A DNA stretch of 64,000 nucleotides from Artocarpus heterophyllus (lineage: Eukaryota; Streptophyta; Magnoliopsida; Rosales; Moraceae). The notes beneath the pieces are model-generated. The model made no database searches. It had not been told where the DNA came from and saw only the letters and a program-made list of their open reading frames with translations. Where the stretch lies: assembly GCA_025403435.1 (NCBI GenBank), contig CM046348.1, positions 14,198,034 through 14,262,033 of the forward strand. Direction: 5' to 3'. The position numbers and the translations under genes were made by a program. Below, piece by piece: positions 25,153-38,236 of the stretch (positions are counted from its first letter, which is position 1; every line of letters begins with the position of its first letter).

Positions 25153-28100
25153 TTATGTGGTGAAGAAGGTCCAGAGCTTCTTCCCTATTGAGACTTCACC
25201 AGGATGCTGAGACTCTTCCTCCTCGTCCTCGTCTTCGACGTTACTAACATCATCCCCCTGGGATTCACTCCGGTGCTCGTCTCCGTCAGCATACTCCCCA
25301 GCCCTTTCAGGTGTTCCGTTTACCTCCTCACTCAAAGCCGTATTCTCAACCGTATTCTTCGTTGCATCAACATAGCCATCTTCAGTGTCCGCAACAGTCG
25401 TACACTGCCAGCACAAAGTAGAACACAGATAAAATCAATCAGAAAAATACTTCACTTTCAATGCTTTGAAGAAGTGCCTATTCGTGACTCAAAATGTCAT
25501 TGTCAAACATCAAGTGACACGTGAGGTGAGAAAGAGCACGAAGTAAAATATTTCCCAAAATCTGATAGTTTTAAGCTTGAATTCTTGATAACAATATCCA
25601 ATACTCGGAAACTTAAAAGAAAACTCGAAAGAAAGGGATAAGACCTAGAAAATAAAAAGAACACATCCAAAGCTTAGAATTACCCACCCGCACTAGGTGC
25701 ATACTTCCACCATTCTCACTAGCAAATCCCGCTGAATTAGATGGAGCAGCTTCAGAGGAGAGGCCTGCTTTGTCCTTATCTCCAACCCCATCGACTTTTT
25801 GCCGATTTTCTTTGCTAAGTGAACCTTTACCTGCTGGGCCTGCAACTTGACTGAAAACAAAGCAAAGTCACAAGTAAATCACCAGTAATAATCAATTAAA
25901 CTTAAAATGCAAAGAAAAGAATGTGAACGTGGCCTCCCATTAAGCTAACCAAAATGGTAGCATTTGTGGAATTCGCTGTGCAGAGACTACAAGCTAAATT
26001 ACATTGTCACCACCTATCAAGATTTAAGACAAACCTTTTGGGTCGACGGAGATTATACCGCCTTTCACCCGGAGCTTGCTCAACCGTTGGAGCCTTGTCC
26101 CGCCTCCTCTTGCGCCGGCCAACCGCAACAGTGTCTGAACGTCCTTCACTGTCATCCCCATCATGCCCACTCACCGTGACTTGAGATGTCTGTGGACGAC
26201 CTCGCTTCCGTACATTACTTGGCCTTTTTTCAGCATTATTAGGCCCACCCTGGCTTCCAGCATTTGTATTTGCAGAATCCTCTGCATTCCCGTTCTGATA
26301 CCCACCATCATTTAGTCCCAAATCTTCCCCAAGTATAGCTTTAGCATCTTCAACAACTGCTTTCACAGAACGTGTTCTGCCTATACCCTTTCCTCTTCTT
26401 GGACGCTTTTTCGCCCCCTTCAAATCAGAAGGCTGGGAATCTTCCGGTGCTTCTGGTCCCACACTGTTGATATTGCTCACATCATCAGCTGATGGATCTT
26501 GACCAGCTTCAATCTCTCTTATGCTAGCTTGAACATCAAAAGAATCACTGGCAGCAGCAAACGAGTGTTCTGCCTCAATTTCTGTGCTGTGTGCTTTCTT
26601 GGATGGCTCTTCCAGATTCTGCTCTCCCAAAAATGGTTCCTCCTCAGCCAAATTTCGAACAGAGGTAGACACAAATTTCTTACCTGGCGAGAGCTTAAAA
26701 ATCTTTGTTGTGCATTTACGAAGCCAGGATATAGTTCCACCAGATACTGGAGATTTTGTATCAGCAATTGGAGATGTATCACTAGTTGGCCTCTTAGAAG
26801 CAGCCAGGTCTCCAACAAGGCCTCCCTCTGCGTAATCAGCCAGCTCCGGCATGGGAAGCACTTCTGTGTTCTCAATTTCAGCTAAAGGTCGTAAATCAGA
26901 AAGCACAAACTCAGAGATTATTTCACCGCAGTTACTGCAACCCTTGAGCTTTTCAATAAACGAAATGAAGCGCCCTCTCTCCTTGATAAATTCTTCACGT
27001 TGGTCCTTGAGCTTCCTGCTAAGGTCAAAAAGCTCATCAATGTCTTTTCGTATTTCAACTCTGTGCCTTTCAAGATGCTCTTTATTTGTATCAGCTTCAT
27101 GTCTTTCTTTCTCTATTTTAAGTCTCTCAAATTTCAACTCTTCCATATCTCTTCTAGCTACTTCTCTCAAGTAATTGATATCATCCAACTCTCTCTTTCT
27201 CTCTTCCTCAAAGGATTTCTCCTTTTCCCGCAACGGCTTTTCAATCTCCTCCAGACGATTTTGCATTTCAGTTTCAAGTTCTCTTTTCCGCACCTCAAAA
27301 TCATGGAGCATTTGGCTTCTCTCACTTTGCTCTTTCTCCGCTAATAAGGATTTCTCATGCTCCATGTGAGCTGAAAATGATTCCCTGGCCAACTTTAGAT
27401 CTTCCTGTTCCCTTCTTATGTGATCCTGTGCTGCTGCTTTCTCATTTTTCAGCCTTTCTTCTTCAATTTGTTTCAGTTTTTCAAATTCTTCCCTCTGTTC
27501 CCTCAAATTCTTCATCTCTTTCTCAATCTCTGCTCTTTTCTCATCCAGCTCTTCCCATTCCCTCTCAAAAACCTCCTTTTGCTGCTTTAGATCCTCAGCT
27601 TCCTTCAGAAGCAATTCTTTCTGGTGCATGTACTTGTCAATTTCCTGCTTTAGTTCTGATTGCAAGCGTCGATATTCGGACCTCTCTTCTTCACTAACTT
27701 TAAGTCGATCCCTCTCATCAATGATATTCCGTAGTTGTTCTTCATTTTCAGCCCTTATCTTCTCAACTTCAGCCTTAATTCCAAGCAATTCCTCTTTATC
27801 CGCAAGCATTTCTTTCTTCTCTTTCTCTAAGTTCTTCTCCTCAGCTCTAACAGATTTCTCCCTTTCCTTTAGAGCTTTTAATTTTGTTTCATGGTCTTTC
27901 TCTTTCTCCCTAAACTTTTCCCACTTCTTCTCCAACGCCTGCTCTCTTTTTGCAAGCTTCTCCTCCATGTGATTGATTTCAGCTTCTTTCTTCTCCACAT
28001 CAGCCACCTTGTTCTTCAGTTCATCCTCCAATGACTCTCTCTTCTGATCAATTTCCAACTCAAATTCACGCTTCTTTTCTTCCAAAATGGCATTATGTTC

Positions 28101-30234
28101 ATCAGTAAGCTTCTGAATTTCAACCTGCAGTCGTTTCATGCAAAGAAAGCATAAGGACTACATCTTGAGTAATAATTAGCGTGATTCTAGGTACGCCCTT
28201 GAATGGATAACTAAGTTCCATTTTCATGGTTAAATGGTTGCCAAATTTTTCACACAATAGCATGAAATGTCATTTATCTAGGAAAAGACAAGGAAAATGG
28301 AACAGGTGGGGGAAAAAAGAATGAAATACCTCAAGAGTAACTAATGTTAAGAGAAAAGAGACAAATTTGCCAACATAGCTAATTCTATAGACTGACCCAC
28401 AACACAAGAGAACATGTGCACAAGTGAAAACCCTAAAGAGAACATGTACACAAGTGAAAGCCCTAATGAGAATCCTGATTGCAGCTATATATGAACTATG
28501 GTCAGACACACTACCCACGAGCAACATCACATGGACCTTTACTAACCAAGCCTCTCATATTTTCCGTTAAAATTATGAGGTGCAAAAACTTACTCTTTCC
28601 CTAGCATCAAGCTTTTCCTCTAAAACGAGTAATTCCTTCTCTTTCATCTCTAGGCTTGATCTCAAAGCATCATATTCCTGCATCAAATAAAAAGAAAAAC
28701 AAAAATTATTGACACGTTAAACATAAACAATTTATAAAAACAGTGCAAAGCAGAAAATTCTTGCCTTCTCTTTTAAAGTCAGATTTGCTAGTCTGCTGCT
28801 TATATCCTCTTCTTTACTTTTCAAAATTGTATTACTTTCATCAATCTTCTTCTGTACATCAGCAAGGTCCTTCTGTTTCTGCTTAAAAATCCTATCATTC
28901 TCATTTGCCCTCTCCTCTCTTTGGTTGAGAATTATCTGGCCCTTCGCTAGCCTTTCCTCTCCCTCCTTTAGTTTTGTCTCCCATTCTCGCAAGTCCTCCT
29001 TCTGCTTAGACAGATTAGATTCGTGTGCTCGTTGCCTGGGGAAACCAAACCAACATGTAAGAACCCTCCTTTGGAGCATATAGAATCAAGAATAGATAAT
29101 CATGGCCTAAAAATTACAAAAAAAGGTCAAAGCATTGATCATACTCCTCAACAAAGGATAAACGATCCCTTCGAAGTGCACTTTCTCGAGCCTCTAGATC
29201 ATGTGATTTCCTCTCTATCTCAGAGCTCTTTCTGCTCACTTCAGCAAGCTTAGCATCAGCTGCACGCAACTTTGCTTCAAGCTCTAAAGATTTCTCTTCT
29301 ATGCTAGTGACTAAAGCATTTGCCTCGGCCAACTTTGAATCAGCCGTATACTTAATTTCAGCGTTTTCAGCACGAATCTCCCGCAAAGCCTTTTCTAACT
29401 GCAGAGAAAACAAACTACAACTATGAGCAAGTACCAACTGCAACTTTTTCCCTAGACACACGTAGATTATTCTGTAAAAATCAAAATAAAATAAATTATT
29501 AGAGAAACAAGAAAACCAAGCTTACATCAACAACACACTGTTTCTCAACCCCCAAAGCCTTTCTTAAATTCTCCTCCCGCTTCTCAATATCAGATAATGC
29601 AATTAAATGTGCTGCTTGTTCCCTTTTAAGGGCATCCTTAGCCTCGTCCAATCCTTGCCTAAGTTCGTCGTACTTAGAAGTCCACTCCTTCTTCTCAATC
29701 AAGAGAAGCCCCATGTTGTATTGATATTCAAAAAGCTGGCCGCAACAGGAGTCCGTTAAGAATAATACACAACATATAATATTACATAGAAAAGAAATAC
29801 TCAAATATTAATAAATATATGCAAGTAATCATGAACATATACTTCCTTTAAAAAAAATCATCATGAATGTAACAGAAGACGCAAACCCACCAACTGCAAA
29901 GGAAGCAACTGGCACAACATACTAAAATGAAAAATCAAAGGTGAACATATACAGAATCTCATTCACTTACTTCGTTTTCGATCTGTGAAATCCTCTGAGC
30001 CAACCCCTCTCGGTCCGCCACGGCGGCTTGTCCCGAACCCATCAGCGCATTTCCACCGTTCTCAACCACGAAACCCGAAGGCGGCGGAGAGGCGGCTTCG
30101 CCGAAGGCAATACCTTTCCCCTTCGCCCCATCCCCAATGGAATTCTGGTTCGCGCCCGGCCCGGATCCGCTCTTGTGGGCCCCAGTTCTCGGCGTGAGAG
30201 ACCAACCCGACCATACCTTCTGCGGTGTAAACAT
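25153..30234 (-). CDS. CRWN1: CROWDED NUCLEI / NMCP1-type nuclear lamina coiled-coil protein, 8 exons, 1,195 aa
   Basis: CRWN proteins line the inner nuclear envelope of plants and set nuclear size, shape and heterochromatin organisation. Exons in transcript order: 30234-29971, 29735-29526, 29398-29145, 29035-28765, 28677-28594, 28124-26035, 25850-25688, 25404-25153; reading frame closes exactly. The N-terminus starts [16 protein letters not shown], with a CDK-like TPR site near residue 14; coiled coil runs from about 75 to 740; CSNCGE follows near 756, then an acidic tail with basic NLS clusters ([14 protein letters not shown] near 935, RRKRRRDK later). The protein ends [12 protein letters not shown], the conserved CRWN1-class C-terminus. 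Exon 4 ends AAG|GCAAG, a GC-AG donor supported by frame closure. The length matches the CRWN1/NMCP1 class better than CRWN4. Paralogue choice is inferred from N- and C-terminal motifs. Confidence 0.93.
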
Positions 30235-30519
30235 CACGAAACTTCCGAAAGTCACCCCTTTGCAGAACCCGCAATCGCCGGTCGAGATTTCAACTTCATA
30301 AGCACACGCACCGAAGCACAGCCAACGGCAATTGGGAGATTTGAAACCCCCTTTTCAGAAATCCCCAAAATTCGAACAGTAAATTCGACGCAACAGTGGA
30401 AAAAAAAAAAAAAAACTAGCCCTCGTGCTCCAACTCGATAGCTACGAAATTCCGGTAAATCGAATCCAAATCTTGAAGAAAACAAAGACTCTCTCTCACT
30501 TCGTAGTCTCTCAGTAACG

Positions 30520-30521
<2 letters not shown>

Positions 30522-30552
<31 letters not shown>
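30522..30552 (-). promoter_or_regulatory. GA-repeat in the CRWN1 leader
   Basis: A TC dinucleotide run, GA on the coding strand, sits about 290 bp upstream of the CRWN1 start codon, with a second interrupted one at 30,661-30,707. GA repeats in plant 5' leaders are known binding sites for BPC/GAGA-binding factors; that role here is inferred. Confidence 0.5.
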
Positions 30553-30553
<1 letters not shown>

Positions 30554-30709
30554 ACCCTTCTTTATCCGACTTATCCAAAACCCTAGGCCGGACGTGAACG
30601 GAATTCCCAAGTTCCAGCGAAATGAAAATTTCAAATCCGATAACGTCTTGAAACAGAAACTCTCTCTCTCTCCTCTTCTCTCTCTCTCTCTTTCTCTCTC
30701 TTTTCAGCC

Positions 30710-31995
30710 ACCTTTTGAGTGCTTTGCGCGGATCACTCACGTTCTCTCTTTTTTTATTATGGCCCGTCAGGAATTCCACTCCAAAAGTACAACAATACCC
30801 TTGACTTCGACGGGTTCCAGCCCGGTGATGGGGAGGGTGTTTCGGGGATTTCGACGGATTCTTTGAAAGGATAACTGGAAGCGATGGCGTGTGTTTTACT
30901 CCATGACGAAATTGCCCGTGGCCAGTGGAGCCCTTTTGGGCTTTGTCGAGGAGTAAATTGGCCCACAATTGAGGGGCTTATTGGTAATTAGGAAGCGGTT
31001 TTTTTTTTTTTTTAATATTCTCCGAGAAATTAGAATATGATTTGTATGCGAATGCCACGGTGTTCAAGAGCTGTTATGCTTAAAAAAAAAAAAATGGAAA
31101 GTCCCCTTTATTTATTTTTCTTTTCTTTTTTTTGAGGGGGATTTTATTTTGGGGGGCTGAATCATGTATGAAGATAAGCATTTCTTTTGTCCCATGTGGC
31201 TTTTTGTTGGCCATCATTGTGGAATGCCATCAAGCCAGCCTACCTCTCTCTCTACTTTCTCTCTCTACTTTTCCTTCAAAAGTGTGAATTTGTTGGCAAA
31301 GTTTGTGTATTTAGCCGTTGAAGGGACACCAGTTTCACTAGCAGCTCCTTCCATCTAGAAGCCCCCCCAACATCCCCAAAAAAAAAAAAAAGGTGTTTTG
31401 TGGGCATGGGTTTTTGTGGAGGGGCCAATCTTAAGTCCTTTGTGAGAAATGTACTTTGAGACAATGATCTTATTGACAATTCAATTCCCCATACAAGAAT
31501 GAATTAGGGGTGAATTTCAGGATACTTGTAGTCAATAATGTGACCAAAAAAAAACCTCTCATCCTCTATTACAAGTTATTGCCATGAACGTTTGCAATGG
31601 ATTGTTACATACTTAGATTGAGTGTTGGCTTTATGTTACTAACAACCTTAGGCTTGGATACTACAACAAAATAATAAAAAAAGGCTTGGATACAAAGTAG
31701 CTTAGTGCCTAGTGGCTTATCTTCTTTTTTTTTAAGGGAATGTTAATAATCTTAAAAAAAATATGCAATATGGATCTTGGTTTATTCCTCTCTTCATTAA
31801 GAATATGGTGAAAAAAGAATCATCTCAATTGGATATTAAATGAAGAAGTTATGTTTTTTTTCCTCAAATATAGAAGATAGAATTTTAGTTTTTACTGTAA
31901 CAAAGATATCCGAGTATCAAAAGTTTAAGGGGATGAGTACATCTCCAAACATAAATTTCAATTTTATTCCATATTCAGATTAAAACTTAAATGCA
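30710..31995. other. CRWN1 promoter side and intergenic sequence
   Basis: No gene is seen. Small frames occur on both strands, but they lie in low-complexity or leader-like DNA. Poly-A/poly-T tracts occur at about 31,000-31,015, 31,082-31,093 and 31,378-31,391. Confidence 0.5.
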
Positions 31996-31997
31996 TA

Positions 31998-32188
31998 TTG
32001 TTGAGGGTCTTTCCCTCAGCATATCCCCGAGTTTGTCCCTGCCGGCTCGGCCAGGGTCCCAGGAACGTATTGTGGATTTGCCTCCCGCGGGAGCGCGTCC
32101 CTCAGGGGTTGAACCTGTGACCTCTTGTATAAGAAGGCCTTAGGTAACCCCCAGGTACCCATCCGACTGATCAGCCTAAGCTTATAAC
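31998..32188 (-). mobile_element. tRNA-derived SINE
   Basis: A sharply GC-rich island of about 190 bp in AT-rich DNA. On the - strand it carries GGCTGATCAGTCGGATGGG, resembling a Pol III A box, and about 45 bp later AGGTTCAACCCC, a good B box. This spacing is that of a tRNA-related SINE head. The body continues to AGGGTCTTTCCCTCAACA. No flanking duplication or poly-A tail could be fixed, so the ends are approximate. Confidence 0.6.
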
Positions 32189-32189
32189 T

Positions 32190-34655
32190 CATTGACTATT
32201 GACTGACATTTGTTGTTTTTGATCCATAAACACTAAAACTTAGACGTGTTGGCAAATAATATGGTTTTGTCATAAAATTTTGTCCCCACATATGCTTGGA
32301 TGGACAATATGTATTTTCTCTTTCTTTTTTTAAGTCGTTTACCTTCATGCAGACAGTTAGTGTGAATTTCTTTTGTAATATGGACATATAAAAATAGCTC
32401 TATTAAATTATAAGTTTTAGTCTTTTGTTTAAATGACACATATAAGAACGCTCATTCACCTAAAAGGTCATTAGCATTTTAATGTAATTTATTTTTGCTA
32501 ATCTACTTGGAGCTCAAGAAAATGTCATGCATGCCTAAAGGTCCTTTTCCTTTTTTTTTTTTTTTTTTTGAGTAGACCCTTTTATCACCTTTTAACGGGG
32601 GGTAACACGGTTGCTTATTTCCTACATATATATTATACAAATATACATTATATATATATTATTTCCTATATTTTATATTATACATATATTATTTTCCACA
32701 TATATATATATGTATATAGCATTCACGATGATATATTTTTCTTGGAGAGTCTTCCGATAAAAATTAGACACAAAAAGTTGAAAGTGTTAGGTAAAACAAT
32801 AAAAATAGTTTTTATGGTTATTTATATTTTATGTGGCAGTTCGACTGATAAAAACTAACAGAAATTAAAAATTGGATAAATCTTATCTACTTCCCTCACA
32901 TTTATATGCAAATCCCCTTTTATCTTCTCATCTTTTAATTATATTCTTATTTTTCCAAATTTTCAAAGTATTAAGCTTATTAATATCCATTTTCACTAAT
33001 AATGAGTATTTTTAAAGTATAACTCAATTAGATTTTCACAATTCGATATTAGTTGAAAAAAAAAAATACTCACATTATATTTTGGGGTTACAGATAGTGC
33101 TAAATAATACGAGTATGTTCCGTACAGTCTTATTTATCTAATAAAAAAAGGAAATTCAAACAATTGTTCAACTAAAATCTCCGTTAATTTCATCAATTTT
33201 TTTTTTTTGTTAGTTGCGTTTGCATAAATTATTGGGGCATATCATTCATTTTTTTTCAATGTCATATCATTCATTTTTCTTAACTAAAATAATTGGAATT
33301 GATGACATTGAATTCCACCTTTCAACAAATTATTTTGAAAACTACAAAAATGAAATGAATATTATTGGTGAAAATGGATAATAAACTTAATAAGCAGAAA
33401 CTTAATTCTTAGTTTTCAATTATAATAGTTGTGTAATGGAGAGAGACTTAGAATTAAAATGAAAAGTGTAAAGTGGGATTGTTTGAAATGTTAGAACCTT
33501 AGACTGAACATTTAATGTTAAAAGGCAAAATGAGGCATGCGTAAAAGTTAAAAGGGGCTTAAATAGGATTTACGCTTAAAATATATTGAAATGTGGCTCC
33601 TTCCACAACACCCTTATGTTTCTTTTAATAGATAGATAATGTAGGTCTATAAGAATATTTTTCACGGCAAGAAAAAAAAAAGTAAACTTATTGGCAATGT
33701 TGTCCCTTAGAATTAGAGGACACCTAATACTCAATTATTAACAAGGACCCCCATTATACACCCAGATCTTGTTTTTAAACATATATTTGAAGATTCTTAT
33801 TTTATACGGCGCAAAAAAGTCCTATCGTGTCCTTTTATATTGTGTCTGGAAAGTATAATTTTGAACCAAAATGTTTAATTCAAATATTATATAGCTTGTT
33901 TTTTTTATTGACAGTAAAGCATTTTAGAGTTTTGTATTATAATAATCAAAATGTTTTTTTTTAATAAAATACCCAAATATACATATATTATTTTATATGA
34001 GACTTTACATAATCTAGGTCTTATGAGACTTTACATAGTGTGAGATTTTTTATATGGTGACGTTTATAGATGGACGATACAGATAAGAATGTCGGGACCC
34101 CACCATTAACATCATGGAGTCATCATACCGTACAAGTGTCGTACACATGAGAATTTTAAATAAGCAAATAAATGAGTGAGGTAAATACCACTTCTTCGGA
34201 ATAAAGGCAAACTTTTTTTTTTTTTTTTAATGAAGAATGGCGGGATTTTTTGGTAAGATAGTAAACGGTCAGTTTTTAATATCTCATGCATTTTGCCTAA
34301 CATTACTTTTTCTTTTTCTCCTTTCATTATACAAACACACAAAACCTCTCTATATATATAAAATCAAACTCAAATACACCCTGAAGTAATTATATTTTTA
34401 GAAATACTGAGATTATCTTTCCAAATCTACATTAAATATTATTTATAGGATTGTTTTTACAGATCTCTCTTACCCATATACCATATTTTAAGTTGCCCCT
34501 TGATATTTCAAAACCAACCAGTTAACTATCTCGATCTATAGAAAACCATTGATCTATAGAAAACTATTCAAGATGCCATCCGTCAAATTCTGTCCATAAT
34601 ATTAACGAATTTGTTGACGTAGCATGCATTAGAAATTAATTAAGATAAAAACATG
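32190..34655. other. AT-rich intergenic sequence
   Basis: No gene is recognised. The stretch contains a poly-T run at 32,552-32,570, TA-rich microsatellite-like DNA at 32,620-32,725, and at about 33,860-33,960 a decayed relative of the GAG-TTTATA MITE family. Confidence 0.5.
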
Positions 34656-34823
34656 GTGTTTGATATAATTGGTTTGAATCAATTGGTTCAAAATACTATA
34701 GCATGTTCTTAAAAAATATTGTAGTATATAAGAGCTTTACACTGTAGCTCATTTTTGCTTTCATATGAGAGCTTTATATTGTTTGGGTTTAATCCAATTA
34801 GTTAAAACTAATGCCCCGAACTC
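34656..34823. mobile_element. MITE-like element, copy 1 (GTGTTTG ends, GAG-TTTATA core)
   Basis: Starts GTGTTTGATATAATTGG and ends near CCCCGAACTC, with two internal copies of a TATA-GAGCTTTA-A-TGT motif also found in the copies at 54,056 and 59,162. The right terminus is degenerate. No coding capacity. Confidence 0.45.
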
Positions 34824-35456
34824 CTGGGCTGTTTGATCCAGCGGTTGAGATATCGCCACGTGGCAATCTTTTGGTTTTAATTTATTGTTTTGATTTTTTA
34901 TGCATTTGAGGTCTTTTTTGTCCCTTTTTGTGTTTTTTTTTTTTTGTTTTCCTTACAGATTTCAAATATAAAATAAAATAAACAAACTAAAATTAATTAC
35001 TTTACACACAAAATTTTTACAATAATATAAAAATATTTATTTTATAATAAAACACACAAACTACACTAAAAATAAATAAAAACTTCAAAAATTGATAAAT
35101 CTTAACAGATATATTATTTAAGACTTAGAATATTTATTTAGAAATTATTAGATATATAATAAAACATATTTATAGGCTTAAAACTTATTTACAAAAAATT
35201 TAAGACTCAAAAAAAGTAGATTTACTTTCATGGTTTTGATTATTTACAAACTAAATAATTATAAAACATATAGAAATGATTCTAAAAATTACTAAAAATA
35301 TTATCAAACATAAAAACATACTAAAACATATTTTTACACAAACACACTAAAATACTAATTAACACACAAATGGTACAATTAAGGGATTTGATGAGAAATG
35401 TTAATGCAAAATGATGATATTTAGCCTTAAAAAATGTACATTTTTTACAATCTCAT
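34824..35456. other. Very AT-rich spacer
   Basis: This spacer is almost entirely A/T, with repeated words such as AAAACATA and ACACAAA. No gene, LTR or RNase H remnant of the neighbouring copia element could be detected, which suggests that element was truncated at about 35,456. Confidence 0.5.
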
Positions 35457-35569
35457 CGATTAAAAAGATACATTAGTGCATCAATAGCGCTAAGATATGG
35501 TACTTCTAGACTAAGAATTTCTTCATTCTCATCTCGAGGACGAAAAAAACCTTTTTTCACATAAAGGGA

Positions 35570-35887
35570 TCATACAACTATCAAAGAACTCATTGGATGA
35601 GATTTATCCATATTAAAATGCTCTAATACCTTTTCAATATACGTTGACTGATGAAGAAATATCCCTCCTGATAAATGCTCAATCTGTAAGCTAAGACAAA
35701 ATTTTGTTTTTCCTAAATTCTTCATTTCAAATTCATTTTTCAAATATACTATCGTATCTGTAAGCTCTTCATGAGTCCCAATGATATTTAAATCATCAAC
35801 ATAAACTATAATAATAGCAAATCCAAACCTTGAATTTTTAATAAAAACATATGGGCAAAATAGATTGTTAATATATCTTTCCTTCAA
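35570..35887 (-). pseudogene. Reverse transcriptase fragment of the old copia element
   Basis: A 105-codon open stretch contains the catalytic IIVYVDDLNI motif of Ty1/copia reverse transcriptase, followed by the conserved NEFEMKNLG..KFCL segment. The upstream frame at 35,912-36,148 holds the preceding palm-domain part (YLYGSLDSDIYMKVPKG). The polyprotein is split by stops and frameshifts, so it is not functional. Confidence 0.9.
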
Positions 35888-38236
35888 AAGGTGTTCACTG
35901 AGATAATTATACTACATGCGTCCAAATTGCTTTAATACATACAAAGATTTATGTAATTTAATCAAAGACATTTCTCGGGTTTTTGAATTACATGCTTCAA
36001 GCATTTTTAGCCCTTTAGGGACTTTCATGTAAATGTCACTATCGAGTGATCCATACAGATAAACTATTACAAGATCCATTAGATGCATGTGAAATTCTTC
36101 TGAAATTGTTAGGCTAATAAAAAATGTAAACGTACTTGCATCCACCACTGGAGAATATGTCCCCTCATAATTAATATAAGGTCTATGAGAGAAGCCTCGT
36201 GCTATAAGTCATACTTTGTATCTGACAATTTTATTTTTCTCGTTACGTTTTCACACAAATACCCATTGTAGCCTACAAGTTTTACACCTTCAAGTGTTTA
36301 AACAACAGGCCCAAAAACTTGACTTTTGTCAAGTAAACTTAATTCTACATGGATTGCATCTTTCCATTTTGGCCAATAATTCCTACATCGACATTCTTCA
36401 AAAGACTTCTGTTCAAGATCCTCGTTTTCTTATGAAATATCAAGAGTTACTGCATATACAAATATGTTGCTGATAACAATTTTATTTCGGTTTCATCTCT
36501 TTCCTAAAGTGACATAACTTATTAAGATCTCTTCGTTAGCATCATTTTCAAGTACCTGAACCTCTTCTGGGGTTCTTTCTTCAGCTACGTCAATTATTTT
36601 GTACTGGGCTCTTAGGAACATTAATAACATTGGAAATACTAAACTTGCTTATTATTTAACTCCTTTTTTCTATCATAGATTTTATCCTTGGAACCGATAG
36701 GTCTACCACGTTTCTGGCGTACCTTAGACTCATTTACTATCATATTAGTTTTTTTTTTTGGTAGGAACATCAATTCGAATAAGAACATTTTTAGCTGGTA
36801 TACGTGATTTTGTCACTTTTTTAACATCAGCAAATACATCTGGTAACTGACTTGCAATCTTTTGCAAATGGATATTTTTTTGAACTTTTAATTCACATTA
36901 ATTTGTATGAGAATCGAAATGAGACAACGATGATGCATTCCATGAAATTTTTTATTTTTTCAGCTGTTGTTTATCTCCCCCTAATACTGGAAAAACTGTC
37001 TCATCAAATTAATAGTCGGCAAACCATGCCATAAAAAATCATTCGTTAAGGGTTCAAGAAATTTAATTATTCACGAGGATTCAAATCTAACATAAATTCC
37101 CAGTCTCCTTTGAGGACCCATCTCAGTGCGTTATGGTGGAACAATTAGGACATATACTGCACAACTAAAAATTCTTACATGGAAAATATTTGGCTCTTTA
37201 CTAGAAACAAGCTGTAATGATGAGTATTTATGATATGCAATTGGCCTTATGCAAATAAGTGTTGCAACATTTAATATGGCATGTCCCTAAGTAAAGCTAG
37301 GCAATTTTGTTCTCATAAGTAAGGGCTTAACAATTAAATTTAGCCTTTTAATAAAAGATTATGCTAATCCATTTTGCATGTGCACGCGAGCAATAAGATA
37401 CTCAACAGTAATCCCAAATGACATGCAGCAATCATTAAAGGCTCGAGATATAAATTCTCATGCATTATCTAGACGAATTTTCTTGATTGTATAATTTGAG
37501 AATTGTGTTTGTAATCAGATTATTTAAGCAAGGAGTCTTACAAATGCAATATTGCGAGTAGATTATAAACAAACATATGGGCAACGTATTGATACATATA
37601 TTAGTACCATGAAATACTAAAATGGTCCACATGATGGAATAATAGGCCCACATATATCGCCTTGAATTCGTTTTAAAGTAGAAGATTCAATTATAACTTT
37701 TATTGGGGATGGCCTTATAACTAGTTTTCCTTGAAAATAACAAATGAAAAATCTTTGGACAACTTAAAGGATGTCCATTTGAATTTTCTATAATCCTACG
37801 TATTATTATCAAACTTGGATGACCTAAATAGCCGTCCTAAGCAATAAAGTTCCTTGAATCAGTAGATTCTTGTTTCATTACTACAAAGGAGTCAATTGGA
37901 TTTATAAATATATAATACAATCCGCAAGAATATGTTGTTAGCTTTTCCAATATTTGTTTCTTTCCTAAGACATTAAGTGTAATATAAAGATATTCAATGT
38001 CTTTCTCATTTGTTGTCTTAATATGATAACCATTACAACGTATATTTTTAAAATTTAGTACATTTCTTTTTGATATATTAGAATACATAGCGTCATTAAT
38101 TATAAACTTTGTGTCACCAGGTAATAATATATTAGCTTTTCTGAAGCCTTCAATAAGGTTTGCGACACCAAATAAGCTTCAGCCAATATGAGATTGTAAA
38201 TTTTTTTTTATCTTTGAGAATATTATGTGTTGTTTA

